Origin: Acidimicrobiaceae bacterium
GTDB lineage: Bacteria > Actinomycetota > Acidimicrobiia > Acidimicrobiales > RAAP-2
Direction: 5' to 3'
NCBI GenBank assembly: GCA_003133325.1
Contig: PKXA01000128.1
Coordinates: forward strand, 1 to 64,000
Length of the DNA stretch: 64,000 bases
Of the stretch, positions 55,091 through 64,000 are shown one piece after another. A program made the position numbers and the translations under genes. The stretch's first letter is position 1; the number at the start of each line of letters is the position of its first letter. The notes beneath the pieces were generated by a model, which worked only from the letters and a program-made list of their open reading frames with translations, was not told where the DNA came from and did no database searches.

Positions 55091-56415
55091 CGGGCATCAT
55101 CCACAATTCCTGCGGACAGCGTGGGTACAAGGCCCCCACTCACGGCACGCATGAGGATGTTGCAGGCCGCATTGAAGTCGGCGTTACCGGTCCAGCCGCA
55201 GTCGGTGTCCCCACACACGAGCAATGCTTGGTTCTTGCGCTGTCCGGGTGTGGTGGACCCACATGTGTGACACGTCAGTGACGTGAACGGTGCTGGGACG
55301 GTGACGACGGCTCCTCCGTTATCAGCCATCTTGTATCTGGTGAGATCGAGCAATGTTCCCCAACCTTCGTTGAGGATGACCCGGTTGAGACCGGACTTGG
55401 CTGCGACGTTGGTGCCGGGTGCCTTCACACTCCCGGCCGCCGACTTGGTCATGTTCTTGATCCGGAGTGCCTCGAACACGGCCACGCTGTAACCGTCGGC
55501 GATCTTGCGGGAAGTCTGGTGGTGCCAGTCCTTGCGACGACGGGCGGCCTTGGCCTGCACAGAAGCGATGGCGTCGTAGGTCTTGCGCTCGTTGGCACCG
55601 ATCCTGCCCTTGCCCCGCCCATCGGAGCGGTCCCATCTGGCGTGGCGCTCCCGGGCACTCTGGCGCTCCAGATATCGGAGGTGGCGTTTCTCGCCGGGAG
55701 TCAGCCAGTCGGGATGGTTGAACTCAGTTCCATCTGATCCGGCCAGGGGGATGACCACGCCCCGGTCGAACCCGACGACCGGCCGGGACTCCACCGGGGA
55801 TCGCAGCTCCGGCTTCGGTAGTTCCACCCGCAGCGCCAGCGTCCAGCGTCCGTGGTCATTGGTGACACGAGCACCAGTAACTCTGGCTCCGACCGGAATC
55901 GGGCGGTGGTACCGGATGGTCACCTTTCCCACCTTGGGGACCTGGACGGTGGCGAACTTTTTGGAGACCCTGGTGATGTTCAGGTCTCGGGCCTGGGGGA
56001 TGTCGAACGACGGGCGATCCTTCAACCGACTGTGAAAGTTCGGCGCACCACCGACACCGGACCAGCACCGCTCCCACGTTTGCCAGTACCTCTTGGCAAC
56101 GGCTTTGCATGCTTGGGCGGGCAACTCTGCCAACCATGGGATGTCCGTGCGGGCTTGAGCCACCACAGCATCCAGATCGGACTTCTTCACCCGGCGCAGC
56201 GGACGACTGGACATCAACCACCACTGGTGGGTCATGTTCCACAGTGCCCGGTCGAGGTCGGTCATCCTACCCATCCCGGCGCCCAGTTCGACGGTCGGGT
56301 CCATGCGGTACAGCAACCCGCGACTGACCGACGGATGGGCAGCCTTCCACCGGGCAAGCTTCGCCGCCTTGGCTTTCCTGCTCCGCTCGGCGGGGCTGTT
56401 GGAGTCGCGCTTCAC
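54967..56415 (-). CDS. tnpB: RNA-guided nuclease TnpB (IS605 family)
   Basis: A 482-residue TnpB that seems intact. A basic N-terminus and REC/wedge region precede the RuvC domain. RuvC-I Asp is in VVGFDRGVVIPLAGSDG, RuvC-II Glu in VAVFEALRIKNMTKS, the zinc finger is CHTCGS with CGDTDCGWTG, and RuvC-III Asp is in GNADFNAACNIL. TnpB cuts DNA beside a TAM, guided by RNA from its own 3' end, and helps keep the element in place. GTG start. Transcription runs toward the crcB riboswitch. Confidence 0.93.
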   Translation of the reverse strand: MKRDSNSPAERSRKAKAAKLARWKAAHPSVSRGLLYRMDPTVELGAGMGRMTDLDRALWNMTHQWWLMSSRPLRRVKKSDLDAVVAQARTDIPWLAELPAQACKAVAKRYWQTWERCWSGVGGAPNFHSRLKDRPSFDIPQARDLNITRVSKKFATVQVPKVGKVTIRYHRPIPVGARVTGARVTNDHGRWTLALRVELPKPELRSPVESRPVVGFDRGVVIPLAGSDGTEFNHPDWLTPGEKRHLRYLERQSARERHARWDRSDGRGKGRIGANERKTYDAIASVQAKAARRRKDWHHQTSRKIADGYSVAVFEALRIKNMTKSAAGSVKAPGTNVAAKSGLNRVILNEGWGTLLDLTRYKMADNGGAVVTVPAPFTSLTCHTCGSTTPGQRKNQALLVCGDTDCGWTGNADFNAACNILMRAVSGGLVPTLSAGIVDDARSRYELEERTDAMPPVGTEAPLKLDGPGKRENRLGQRTVAA

Positions 56416-56510
56416 TACGCTCCAGTGTAGCGCCTGGTAGTATCGGTGTTATACCCATAGAGCCAGATATACGCCGAGGCAGACACGCTATTTGGGCTTG
56501 TCATGCCCAT

Positions 56511-56867
56511 TTGGTGTTTGTCACCAAGTACAGACGTGGGGTGTTCACTGGTGCCATGCTCACGACCTGCGAACGGACCATGCGTGAAACGTGTGACGAC
56601 TTCGGGGTCACCCTGGTGGAGTTCAACGGCGAGGACGATCACGTCCACCTGCTGATTGAGTTTCCTCCGACCGTGCAGCTCACTCGGCTGGTGAACTCGC
56701 TGAAGGGTGTGTCGTCCCGGATGTTGCGCCAGAGGCATCCGGTCCAAGTCAAGAAGTACCTGTGGGGGGACCACTTCTGGTCCCGCTCCTACTACGTCGG
56801 TACCGCTGGGGGTGCGCCGCTGAGCGTCATCGGCGAGTATGTCGAGAGCCAGCGACGGCCAGCCTGA
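56511..56867 (+). CDS. tnpA: Y1 (HUH) transposase TnpA of IS200/IS605
   Basis: A Y1 transposase that cuts and joins single-stranded DNA. The HUH motif is GEDDHVHLLIEF and the catalytic Tyr is in LSVIGEYVESQ. Family likeness continues upstream of the TTG at 56511 in the same frame (IEPDIRRGRHAIWACHAHL, from about 56457), but there no ATG, GTG or TTG is available; codons at the expected start are ATA. So either a rare start is used, or the original start was mutated and the gene is truncated. The coordinates give the part from the TTG. Confidence 0.8.
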   Translation: MVFVTKYRRGVFTGAMLTTCERTMRETCDDFGVTLVEFNGEDDHVHLLIEFPPTVQLTRLVNSLKGVSSRMLRQRHPVQVKKYLWGDHFWSRSYYVGTAGGAPLSVIGEYVESQRRPA

Positions 56868-56972
56868 CTCTGTGTGCGCCGGACAAGCGATTCACCTCCT
56901 GCCTGAAGGCGGGAGCACTCTCGCCAAAATCGGGTAGAGCGGCCATGTGTGGGCGGGTGGCAGGATGCGGAC

Positions 56973-57374
56973 ATGGAGACTCAGCTCATCGGGATGGACA
57001 CCTCTGGTCGCCAGGTGGTCGACCTGACCGGTGCAGTGTCGTCATTCTGTGAGGGTAAGGGAGACGGGCTGGTGCACGTGTTCGCCCCCCACGCCACCGC
57101 CGGGGTGGCCCTGATGGAGCTGGGGTCCGGGTCGGAGTCGGACCTGGTCGAGGCCATCGAACGCCTGCTGCCCCGGGACGACCGCTATCGGCACCGGCAC
57201 GGCGCCACTGGGCACGGAGCAGACCACGTCCTCCCGGTCTTCATCAGTCCGTCCATGGTGCTGCCGGTATTCGACGGCACCCTGCAGTTGGGGACATGGC
57301 AGAAGGTGGTGCTGGTGGACACCAACGAGGACAATCCCCATCGGACGGTGCGCCTCAGCTTCGTGTCCGGCTGA
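56973..57374 (+). CDS. yjbQ: YjbQ/UPF0047 family protein
   Basis: A 133-residue protein: GLVHVFAPHATAGVALMELG, AIERLLPRDDRYRHRH, TGHGADHVLPVFISPSMVLP, and GTWQKVVLVDTNEDNPHRTV. The conserved His/Glu/Asp set of UPF0047 is present. Some members show a weak thiamine phosphate synthase side activity; the true role is unresolved. The ATG at 56973 is the start closest to the conserved domain. Confidence 0.9.
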   Translation: METQLIGMDTSGRQVVDLTGAVSSFCEGKGDGLVHVFAPHATAGVALMELGSGSESDLVEAIERLLPRDDRYRHRHGATGHGADHVLPVFISPSMVLPVFDGTLQLGTWQKVVLVDTNEDNPHRTVRLSFVSG

Positions 57375-57481
57375 GCGATCGGCCCCGGCCGGAATGTTCG
57401 GGGAGCCATCGGCGTTCACCTTAGGTAGTTCGCAGTGTGCCGAGGCACCCGAATCACCCACTTGTCAGTCGAGGATTTCGT

Positions 57482-59038
57482 ATGCCCCGTATTCACATCA
57501 GCCAGAAGGTCGCCGTAAGCGTCGTCTTCGTCTCCGCCATGTTCATGAGCATCATGGACATCACCATCGTCAATGTGGCCCTGCCCAGCATCGGCAAGCA
57601 GTTCCACGAGAGCACAGCCAGCCTCGACTCCATCGTGATCGGGTTCCTGGTGAGCCTGGCCGTCTTCATTCCGGCCGCCGGATGGCTGGGTGACCGGTTC
57701 GGCATGAAGCGAGTGCTGCTCATCGCCATCGCCATCTTCACCGCTTCCTCGGTGTTGTGCGGTATGGCCGGGACCCTCTCGCAACTGGTGCTGTTCCGGG
57801 TCGTCCAGGGGGTGGGCGGGGGCATGTTGACCCCGGTGGGGATGGCCATGCTGTTCCGCGCCTTCCCGCCGGCGGAACGGGTGAGGGCCGCGAGCATTCT
57901 CACGGTTCCCACTGCGGTCGCCCCGGCCGTGGGCCCGGTGCTCGGAGGACTGCTGGTGACCGACCTGTCATGGCGGTGGGTCTTCTTCGTCAACCTCCCC
58001 ATCGGCATCCTGGCCTTCCTGTTCGGCCTCATCTGTCTGGAGGAGCAACGCCATCCGGTCAAAGGCCGGTTCGACATCCCGGGATTCGTGCTGTCAGGGG
58101 TGGGTTTCGCCCTGCTGATGTTCGGTATCAGTGAAGCTCCCAACCGGGGATGGGGCTCGCCGATGATCGTCGCGGCCATTGGGGTGGGCGTGGCCATGAT
58201 CATCGTCATGGTGATGGTCGAGCTGGCCACCAAGGCCCCCTTGCTGCACCTCCGACTGTTCGCCGATCGACTGTTCCGCTCCACCAGCCTGGTGCTGGTG
58301 CTCTCGGTGATGGCGTTTCTGGGCGTGCTGTTCGTGGTGCCACTCTTCTTTCAGTTGGCCCTCGGCCTCTCGGCACTGCAGTCAGGGTTGAACACCTTCC
58401 CCGAGGCCATCGGCATCATGATCGGCGCCCAGTTCGCCAGCCGGTATCTCTACCCCAACCTCGGGCCACGCCGGCTGGTGGCCGGGGGGTTACTCGGGGT
58501 GGCAGCGTCGATCGGGTTGATGACCCTGATCGGCTTCGGCACAGACTTGTGGTGGATGCGGCTGCTCATGTTCACCATGGGGCTTTCGATGGCGCAGGTA
58601 TTCATCTCGAGCCAGGCCGCATCGTTCGCCACCATCTCCCATGCCGATACCGGGCAGGCGTCATCACTGTTCAACAGTGAGCGCCAGTTGGGAAGTGCCA
58701 TCGGTGTGGCCATTCTCTCCACCGTGTTGGCCGCGGTGGGCACCGAGCACGTGGCGAGGGGTCACCTCACCGCCAACCTGGCTTCGTATCACGCGGCCTT
58801 CATGGTGGCCGCCGGTATCGCCCTCCTCGGCTCCCTGGTCGCACTCACCATCAGCGACTCCGATGCCGCCGCCACCATGGTCCACCACAGCCAGGCCAAG
58901 GCCAACGCCAAGGCCCGGTCCGACGAGAACAAGAAGGCCCGGGTTGCCGCCGGACCGGGTGGGGGGCTGGGACCCGATCCCTCCAGCGATCCCTCCAGCG
59001 ATCCCACCAGCGAACCCTCCCTGACCCCGGCCACCTGA
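57482..59038 (+). CDS. MFS transporter, DHA2 (EmrB/QacA) type drug exporter
   Basis: A 518-residue protein with about 14 helices. The family motif is [18 protein letters not shown] in helix 1, [14 protein letters not shown] (motif A) and [14 protein letters not shown]. The end is a polar tail with a [15 protein letters not shown] repeat. It likely exports drugs or lipids by proton antiport. The ATG at 57482 is 107 bp after yjbQ. No regulator lies beside it. Confidence 0.9.
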   Translation: MPRIHISQKVAVSVVFVSAMFMSIMDITIVNVALPSIGKQFHESTASLDSIVIGFLVSLAVFIPAAGWLGDRFGMKRVLLIAIAIFTASSVLCGMAGTLSQLVLFRVVQGVGGGMLTPVGMAMLFRAFPPAERVRAASILTVPTAVAPAVGPVLGGLLVTDLSWRWVFFVNLPIGILAFLFGLICLEEQRHPVKGRFDIPGFVLSGVGFALLMFGISEAPNRGWGSPMIVAAIGVGVAMIIVMVMVELATKAPLLHLRLFADRLFRSTSLVLVLSVMAFLGVLFVVPLFFQLALGLSALQSGLNTFPEAIGIMIGAQFASRYLYPNLGPRRLVAGGLLGVAASIGLMTLIGFGTDLWWMRLLMFTMGLSMAQVFISSQAASFATISHADTGQASSLFNSERQLGSAIGVAILSTVLAAVGTEHVARGHLTANLASYHAAFMVAAGIALLGSLVALTISDSDAAATMVHHSQAKANAKARSDENKKARVAAGPGGGLGPDPSSDPSSDPTSEPSLTPAT

Positions 59039-59120
59039 TCATTCCGATTCGCCCGCAGTACGGTGCGAAGAGCACCCGGAATCCCGGGTCGGCCCGATAA
59101 GCACGGGAACGGAGCCCAGC

Positions 59121-60767
59121 ATGACCGACGTGGACGACATCACCGGGACCGAGGAGTGGCGTCTCCTCCGCGGCCATTTCGACAGGATCGGCCAGGACAG
59201 CCTGCGCCACTTGTTCGACACCGATCCCGAACGCGGGACCCGGATGACGGTGAGCGCCGCCGATCTCTATCTCGACTACTCCAAGCACCGGGTCAACGAG
59301 GAGACCATGGATGCCCTGATGGCGGTGGCCCGGGCGGCCGGCGTCGAGGCGCGACGCGATGCCATGTTCGCCGGACAGCACATCAACACCACCGAGGACC
59401 GGGCCGTGCTCCACGTGGCGCTCCGGATGCCCAGGGATGCCCAACTGACCGCCGACGGGCAAAACGTGGTGGGCGACGTCCACCGGGTGCTCGACCGCAT
59501 GGGCGAGGTGGCCCGGCGCATCCGCTCGGGGGAGTGGACCGGCCACACCGGTCACCGGATCACCGCGGTGGTCAACATCGGCATCGGGGGATCGGACCTG
59601 GGCCCGGCCATGGCCCACGAGGCCCTGGCCGACTACGCGGCTGACGACATCACCTGCCGGTTCGTCTCCAACGTCGACCCGGTCGACCTCTTCAACAAGA
59701 CTCGCGGCCTCGACCCGGCCGGGACGCTGTTCGTGGTCAGTTCCAAGACGTTCACCACCCTCGAGACCCTGACCAATGCCGCCGCCGCCCGGGAATGGCT
59801 GCTCACCGGGATAGGGGCCGGCAACGAGGCGGTGGCCAAGCATTTCGTGGCCGTCTCCACCAACGAGCAGGCGGTCACCGAGTTCGGGATCGACCCGGCC
59901 AACATGTTCGGCTTCTGGGACTGGGTGGGCGGGCGCTACTCCTACGACTCCGCCATCGGCTTCTCCTTGATGGTGGCCATCGGGCCCGATGCCTTCGCCC
60001 AGATGCTGGCCGGCTGCTACGCCATGGACCGGCACTTCGCCACTGCCCCGCTGGAGGCCAACATGCCGGTCATCCAGGGGATGCTCAACGTCTGGTACAA
60101 CAACTTCTTCGGTGCCCAGACCCATGCGGTGCTGCCCTACAACCAACGGTTGGCCCGCTTCCCGGCCTATCTGCAGCAGTTGACCATGGAATCGAACGGC
60201 AAGTCGGTGCATCGCGACGGGTCACCGGTCACCGGGCAGACCGGAGAGATCTTTTGGGGCGAGCCCGGGACCAACGGGCAACACGCCTTCTATCAACTCA
60301 TCCATCAGGGCACCAAGCTCATCCCCGCCGACTTCATCGGATTCGTCGACTCCACCCACGAGACCGGCGACCAGCAGGACCTGCTCATGGCCAACTGCTT
60401 CGCCCAGTCGAAAGTGCTGGCTTTCGGGCGCACCGCCGAGGAAGTGGCGGCAGATGGGACCCCCGCCGAGTTGGTGCCCCACAAGGTGATGCCCGGCAAC
60501 CGGCCCAGCTCCACCATCGTGGCGCCCAAGTTGACCCCGTCGGTGCTGGGCCAACTGGTGGCCCTCTATGAGCACACCGTCTTCACCGAAGGGGTCATCT
60601 GGGGGATCGACTCGTTCGACCAGTGGGGGGTGGAATTGGGCAAGGTGATGGCCGGGCAACTGGCTCCGGCACTCGTCGACCCGTCGGCGCCGGATCTTTC
60701 CGACCAGGACGCCTCGACGGCCGAACTGGTGCGCCACTACCGCAGGCTGCGGGGTCGGATCGGCTAG
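59121..60767 (+). CDS. pgi: glucose-6-phosphate isomerase
   Basis: A 548-residue PGI. Signatures: [89 protein letters not shown] and [19 protein letters not shown]. The catalytic Glu (GEPGTNGQH), His (STHETGD) and Lys (GVELGK) are kept. It interconverts glucose-6-P and fructose-6-P and thus also feeds Ino1. A long antisense frame over it is a GC shadow. Confidence 0.97.
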   Translation: MTDVDDITGTEEWRLLRGHFDRIGQDSLRHLFDTDPERGTRMTVSAADLYLDYSKHRVNEETMDALMAVARAAGVEARRDAMFAGQHINTTEDRAVLHVALRMPRDAQLTADGQNVVGDVHRVLDRMGEVARRIRSGEWTGHTGHRITAVVNIGIGGSDLGPAMAHEALADYAADDITCRFVSNVDPVDLFNKTRGLDPAGTLFVVSSKTFTTLETLTNAAAAREWLLTGIGAGNEAVAKHFVAVSTNEQAVTEFGIDPANMFGFWDWVGGRYSYDSAIGFSLMVAIGPDAFAQMLAGCYAMDRHFATAPLEANMPVIQGMLNVWYNNFFGAQTHAVLPYNQRLARFPAYLQQLTMESNGKSVHRDGSPVTGQTGEIFWGEPGTNGQHAFYQLIHQGTKLIPADFIGFVDSTHETGDQQDLLMANCFAQSKVLAFGRTAEEVAADGTPAELVPHKVMPGNRPSSTIVAPKLTPSVLGQLVALYEHTVFTEGVIWGIDSFDQWGVELGKVMAGQLAPALVDPSAPDLSDQDASTAELVRHYRRLRGRIG

Positions 60768-60774
60768 GCAACGC

Positions 60775-61710
60775 TCAGGCGGAGGCGAGGGCCTTCCACA
60801 GCGAGCGGTAGTTGGGATAGGTGATGCCGGGGGTCACGTAACCGGCTTCGATCAACTCGGCGTGGAACCTGGGGAGATTGCGGAACGGGATGCCCATGTC
60901 CACGTGATGGGCCAGATGCCAACCGGTGTTGTAGGGGACGATCCAGAACCGGGCCAGCAGTGACTGGCGGACGTCGTGGGTGGTCACCCGGCGGTCGTCG
61001 CTCGCCTCCATGCCCCCGTGCTCGGCGATGGCCCGCAGCCGGTTGATCACCTTCCACTGGGTCATCCACGGTGCCAACCACAACAGCGGGTAGATCCACC
61101 ACCGACCGGTGGCCGCCCATGCCACCGCCCACAGTCCGACCTGCATGGCGATGATCGGGAGCGACACCGGCCGGTAGGCCCGCACCTTCACCGACTTCAA
61201 CAGCGGGGAGAGGTTCTTCCATCCCGAGATGCCCACCGCGTCGCGTACCAACCGTCGGGCCAGGGTACGCCGGTCACACCGGTAACCGCCGTAGAAGGCC
61301 ATGTCCGGCTCCTCCGGCCCGAACTCCTGACGGTGATGGGAGAAGTGGCCCCGCCGGTAGAGCTGAATGGGAACCAACGCCGGGTAGGCGATGACCCAGG
61401 TCCCGACCCAGTCATTGATCCTCTTGTTGGTGAAGAGGAGTTTGTGAGCCGCCTCGTGCATGAGGATGGCGAAGCGGGCGTGGATCGGGCCCATCAGGAT
61501 GAAGACCGCCAGGTAGGCCAAGGGGTTGTCGATCCACACCGCCAGAGCGACCATGGCCACCACCCACATCCAAAGTCCGCCGACGGTGAGAGCGTTGCGG
61601 AGATCGTTGATCCGCCGGAGGTCCTGGCGTAGCGCGGGCCGGCACTTGCCGCTGGCCAACAGGCGGTCGGTGGGCAATACCGACGGACGCACCGCGGCAT
61701 CGGGCACCAT
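60775..61710 (-). CDS. fatty acid desaturase-type membrane protein
   Basis: A 311-residue protein with the three His boxes of membrane desaturases/hydroxylases: HEAAHKLL, HFSHHRQEFGPEEPD, and WHLAHHVDMGIPFRN. Four to six helices are visible (LWMWVVAMVALAVWI, LAYLAVFILMGPI, IIAMQVGLWAVAWAA). It uses di-iron to oxidise a lipid or carotenoid substrate; the exact substrate is unclear. It is divergent from a PaaX-like regulator, whose operator may overlap its promoter. Confidence 0.9.
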   Translation of the reverse strand: MVPDAAVRPSVLPTDRLLASGKCRPALRQDLRRINDLRNALTVGGLWMWVVAMVALAVWIDNPLAYLAVFILMGPIHARFAILMHEAAHKLLFTNKRINDWVGTWVIAYPALVPIQLYRRGHFSHHRQEFGPEEPDMAFYGGYRCDRRTLARRLVRDAVGISGWKNLSPLLKSVKVRAYRPVSLPIIAMQVGLWAVAWAATGRWWIYPLLWLAPWMTQWKVINRLRAIAEHGGMEASDDRRVTTHDVRQSLLARFWIVPYNTGWHLAHHVDMGIPFRNLPRFHAELIEAGYVTPGITYPNYRSLWKALASA

Positions 61711-61729
61711 GGTGGCTGTCACGGTCCCT

Positions 61730-61769
61730 ATATTACAATGAAAGAACAGATGCCGCAAGATCGTAATAT
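61730..61769. promoter_or_regulatory. ATATTAC/GTAATAT inverted repeat at the desaturase-PaaX junction
   Basis: ATATTAC (61730-61736) and GTAATAT (61763-61769) form a perfect 7-bp inverted repeat with 26 bases between, in an AT-rich island. It sits at the divergent starts. If the regulator starts at 61774, the whole repeat is upstream and is a good operator candidate. Confidence 0.5.
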
Positions 61770-62502
61770 CCCGATGACCGCCCGATCGGTCCTGGCCAGC
61801 ACCTTGCTGGGGGTGGATCCCCCCGAGCTGCCGGTGGCCTACCTGGTCCATGTGGCCGGCCTGTTCGGGATCAATGACAACCGGGCCCGGGTGGCACTGA
61901 GCCGGATGGTGGCATCGGGAGAGGCGATCACCGCCGGCGGCGGACGGTACCGACTGGCCGGCCGCCTCCTCGATCGCCAAGGGCGGCAGCGGGCCAGCCG
62001 GGCCGGACGCACCGGTCAGTGGTCGGGGGAGTGGCGGGTGGTGGTGGTGACCACGACGGGAAGCTCGGCGGAGATCCGGGCCAAACGGCGCAGTGCCCTG
62101 GCCTTTGCCCGGTTGGCCGAGTTGCGCGAAGGGATATGGATGCGTCCCGACAACCTCGAGGTCCGACTCGACCCCGAGGTGCAGCGGGACTCCACCGTGT
62201 TGTCGGCCCGGCCCGAAGAGGACCCGTCCGGGTTGGCGTCCAGGCTTTGGGATGTGGAGGCATGGGCAGGGCGGGCCTGCCGGCTGATGCGCCAGATGGC
62301 CGACCAACTCCCCACGGGGCCCTCCGATCTGGCTCCCGGCTTCGAGTTGTCGGCCTCGGTCCTCCGCCACCTGCAAGCCGATCCCCTACTGCCGGTCGAA
62401 CTGCTGCCCGCCGGCTGGCCGGGTGGGGTACTCAGGGAGCAGTATGACGACTGGGACGCCCGCTATCGCTCGATCCTCGAGAAGTGGGGTCGCACCACCT
62501 GA
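61738..62502 (+). CDS. PaaX-like transcriptional regulator
   Basis: A 254-residue protein: TARSVLASTLLGVDPPELPV, LVHVAGLFGINDNRARVALS with RMVASGEAITAGGGRYRLAG (winged helix), then a PaaX-type middle part (WRVVVVTTTGSSAEIRAKRR, WMRPDNLEVRL) and a C-terminal part with LREQYDDWDARYRSILEKW. PaaX repressors sense phenylacetyl-CoA or similar; here it probably controls the divergent desaturase. An ATG at 61774 is as likely a start as 61738; neither has a clear ribosome-binding site, so it may be leaderless. Confidence 0.85.
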   Translation: MKEQMPQDRNIPMTARSVLASTLLGVDPPELPVAYLVHVAGLFGINDNRARVALSRMVASGEAITAGGGRYRLAGRLLDRQGRQRASRAGRTGQWSGEWRVVVVTTTGSSAEIRAKRRSALAFARLAELREGIWMRPDNLEVRLDPEVQRDSTVLSARPEEDPSGLASRLWDVEAWAGRACRLMRQMADQLPTGPSDLAPGFELSASVLRHLQADPLLPVELLPAGWPGGVLREQYDDWDARYRSILEKWGRTT

Positions 62503-62534
62503 CGGCCACCGTCATCGACCAACCAAGGAGACCC

Positions 62535-63389
62535 ATGAGCGAGGCTGACCCATCCCTGCCGTTGCAGGGACAAGTGGCGATCATCACCGGGGGGGCCCGG
62601 GGCCAGGGCCGCAGCCATGCCCTGGAACTGGCTCGTCTGGGCGCGGATGTGGCCCTCTGCGACCTGTGTGAGGACGTCGCCACCGTCGGGTACCCGTTGG
62701 CCACCCGCGACGACCTGGCCGAGACGGCCAAGCTGGTGGAAGCGGCCGGGCGACGGTGTGTGTCGGAAGTGGTGGACGTCCGCGATCTGCAGGCGGTCAT
62801 CGCCTTCGTCGACGAGGTGCAAGCGTCGTTGGGCTCGGTCGACATCATGGTGGCCAACGCCGGGGTGACGGCCATCGGCTCGATCTGCGACATGGATGCC
62901 GCCCAGTGGGGCAACGTCATCGACATCAACCTCACCGGTGTGTTCAACGCCATCCGCGCCGCCGCGCCCCACATGAGATCCCAGCGCTCCGGCCGGATCA
63001 TCGGCATCTCGTCGATGATGGGTCGCACCTCGCAACCGGGCATCCCCGCCTATACCGCCTCCAAGTGGGGGGTCATCGGGCTGTGCAAGTCCGCCGCCTA
63101 CGAGTTGGCCGGCTTCGGGGTGACCGTCAACGCAATTGCCCCGGGCAACGTGTCGACCCCGATGATTCACAATGAGGAGCTCTATCGGCTGATGCGGCCC
63201 GATCTCGAGCACGCCACCAAGGACGATGTGGCCCCGGTCATGGTCGCCCTCCACGTGCAGCCGGTTCCCTGGCTCGAGCCCGAAGAGATCACTGCCGCGG
63301 TGGTGTACCTGGTCTCCGCCGGGGCCCGCCACATCACCGGATCGGTGATCGACGTGGATGCCGGGGCGTCAGCCCGGTTCACCGCCTGA
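62535..63389 (+). CDS. mycofactocin-coupled SDR oxidoreductase
   Basis: A 284-residue SDR: QVAIITGGARGQGRSHALEL (cofactor site), DLCEDVATVGYPLATRDDLA with the insert typical of mycofactocin-associated SDRs, VANAGVTAIG, catalytic Ser in IIGISSMMG, and YTASK. GSVIDVDAGASA ends it. Members hold NAD tightly and pass electrons to mycofactocin. AAGGAG is before the ATG. No mycofactocin biosynthesis genes are in the window, so they should be elsewhere. Confidence 0.88.
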   Translation: MSEADPSLPLQGQVAIITGGARGQGRSHALELARLGADVALCDLCEDVATVGYPLATRDDLAETAKLVEAAGRRCVSEVVDVRDLQAVIAFVDEVQASLGSVDIMVANAGVTAIGSICDMDAAQWGNVIDINLTGVFNAIRAAAPHMRSQRSGRIIGISSMMGRTSQPGIPAYTASKWGVIGLCKSAAYELAGFGVTVNAIAPGNVSTPMIHNEELYRLMRPDLEHATKDDVAPVMVALHVQPVPWLEPEEITAAVVYLVSAGARHITGSVIDVDAGASARFTA

Positions 63390-63411
63390 CAGGCGGCTGA
63401 CCGCCGGCCCC

Positions 63412-64000
63412 TCATTCCGTCGTCGGCTGCCCGCAGTGCCGGCCCGACGTCTTTTCGCCTCGGTCCAGCGCTCTGTGGATCTCGTACCGGGCACGGCCCC
63501 CCTGCTTGGCCCGGTACATGGCTCCATCGGCGTTGGACAGAACCACGGCGGGGTCGTCACCCGGAGAGGCGACCGTCACCCCGATACTGGCCGACGGTGT
63601 GAGAATCCGTCCGTCGATGACCAACGGAGCCGACAGAGCTTTGCCGATCCGGCCGGCCAGTGCGGCGGCGGCGGTGTTGCCACCATGCAGGTCTTCGCAC
63701 AGGACGACGAACTCATCGCCGCCGAGGCGGGCAGCGGTGTCGCCCGGACGCACGATCTGGGACAGTCGGACGGCGACGGCAATGAGGAGTTGATCCCCCA
63801 GAGAATGACCCCCCAGGTCATTGACCGACTTGAATCGGTCGATATCGAGGTAGAGCACGGCAACCTGGGCGTTCCGATGACTGAGGGTTCCCAGGGCACG
63901 GTTGAGCTGTTCGATGAACAGGGCCCGATTGGGAAGGCCGGTGAGCGGATCGTGCAGGGCCAGAAAGCCCAGACGGGCATGTTCCTCGGTCAACTGCGCG
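63412..64000 (-). CDS. GGDEF-domain diguanylate cyclase (partial at window end)
   Basis: At least 194 residues of a protein whose 5' part lies beyond the window. The GGDEF domain is complete: HDPLTGLPNRALFIEQLNRA, VLYLDIDRFKSVNDLGGHS, RPGDTAARLGGDEFVVLCED, and PSASIGVTVAS with NADGAMYRAKQGGRARYEI. The active site GGDEF and the inhibitory RxxD (RPGD, five residues upstream) are intact, so it should make c-di-GMP and be feedback-controlled. Sensor domains may lie upstream. Confidence 0.92.
   Translation of the reverse strand, partial: AQLTEEHARLGFLALHDPLTGLPNRALFIEQLNRALGTLSHRNAQVAVLYLDIDRFKSVNDLGGHSLGDQLLIAVAVRLSQIVRPGDTAARLGGDEFVVLCEDLHGGNTAAAALAGRIGKALSAPLVIDGRILTPSASIGVTVASPGDDPAVVLSNADGAMYRAKQGGRARYEIHRALDRGEKTSGRHCGQPTTE

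Larger units (their letters stand above)
54919..56930. mobile_element. IS200/IS605-family element (divergent tnpA and tnpB)
   Basis: It includes tnpB (minus) and tnpA (plus), divergent, with hairpin ends that share a TGAA loop. The end near tnpB is CCCACC-TGAA-GGTGGG (54930-54945). The end near tnpA is CTCCTGCC-TGAA-GGCGGGAG (56896-56915, one G-T pair). TTCAC motifs flank the two hairpins (GTGAA at 54919-54923 on the plus strand, TTCAC at 56891-56895). Exact ends cannot be fixed without an empty site. Only one copy is in the window. Confidence 0.85.

Noticed and set aside
58851-60212. 453-codon open frame on the minus strand over the MFS end and pgi
   Set aside because: It lies antisense to strongly conserved pgi. 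It is rich in Gly, His, Pro and Val as expected from third-position GC bias, and has no domain.

Overview
This window is about 64 kb of a GC-rich actinobacterial chromosome spanning the replication origin. The gene order from rpmH through pcnA (rpmH-rnpA-yidD-yidC-jag-rsmG-parA-parB-cwlM-trxA-trxB-murJ-DUF6049-pcnA) matches the conserved actinobacterial origin block. The inositol-phosphate synthase/PadR/DUF5318 trio and a mycofactocin-type SDR are also actinobacterial. Extra membrane genes and the absence of sigM/rsmA at this locus suggest a deep-branching lineage such as Acidimicrobiia. That placement is inference, not something the sequence proves.

Layout. 1-7948: accessory DNA, most likely an integrated element. 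It holds two tyrosine recombinases, an excisionase-like HTH protein, a small CxxC protein, and a TetR-controlled DrrAB-type ABC exporter with a clear twin operator. It abuts the 3' end of tRNA-Ile(GAU) at 7949-8022. 8093-17098: the replication operon on the minus strand (dnaA, dnaN, recF, dciA, gyrB, gyrA). Origin-like DNA lies in the dnaA-dnaN gap, with more DnaA boxes upstream of dnaA. 17457-24995: the plus-strand arm with rpmH, rnpA, yidD, yidC, jag and rsmG, then parA-parB with two parS sites flanking a decayed IS5-type transposase. 25207-33054: a minus-strand envelope/redox cluster (CwlM-like pseudo-amidase, trxA, trxB, DegV, MurJ, DUF6049), headed by a DnaA-box palindrome downstream of parB. 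33096-42546: pcnA, ino1-padR, PAP2, DUF5318, panB, and the rpsF-ssb-rpsR-rplI run followed by dnaB. In Mycobacterium the ino1-to-dnaB group lies on the other side of the origin.

42634-64000: accessory and metabolic genes. They include an arsenic resistance locus (arsR, cadI/arsI-type, acr3, arsC) with a palindromic operator, a LysR regulator that seems to have lost half of its effector domain, several hydrolases, and Lon. A fluoride-resistance operon (crcB-DUF190-crcB) carries a fluoride riboswitch directly abutted by an IS200/IS605 element (tnpA, tnpB, omega-RNA end). Then come YjbQ, a DHA2-type MFS exporter, phosphoglucose isomerase, a desaturase divergent from a PaaX-like regulator, a mycofactocin-coupled SDR and a partial GGDEF protein.

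How the genes work together: DnaA, DnaN, RecF, DciA, gyrase, DnaB and SSB cover initiation, clamp loading, helicase loading and supercoiling. ParA/ParB/parS segregate the origin. RnpA, YidD, YidC and Jag link RNA processing with membrane insertion. CwlM-like protein and MurJ belong to lipid II synthesis and export. The most interesting local finding is the IS605 end sitting on the 5' edge of the fluoride riboswitch, so that the TnpB guide RNA would read into the riboswitch and the crcB operon lies downstream of tnpB.
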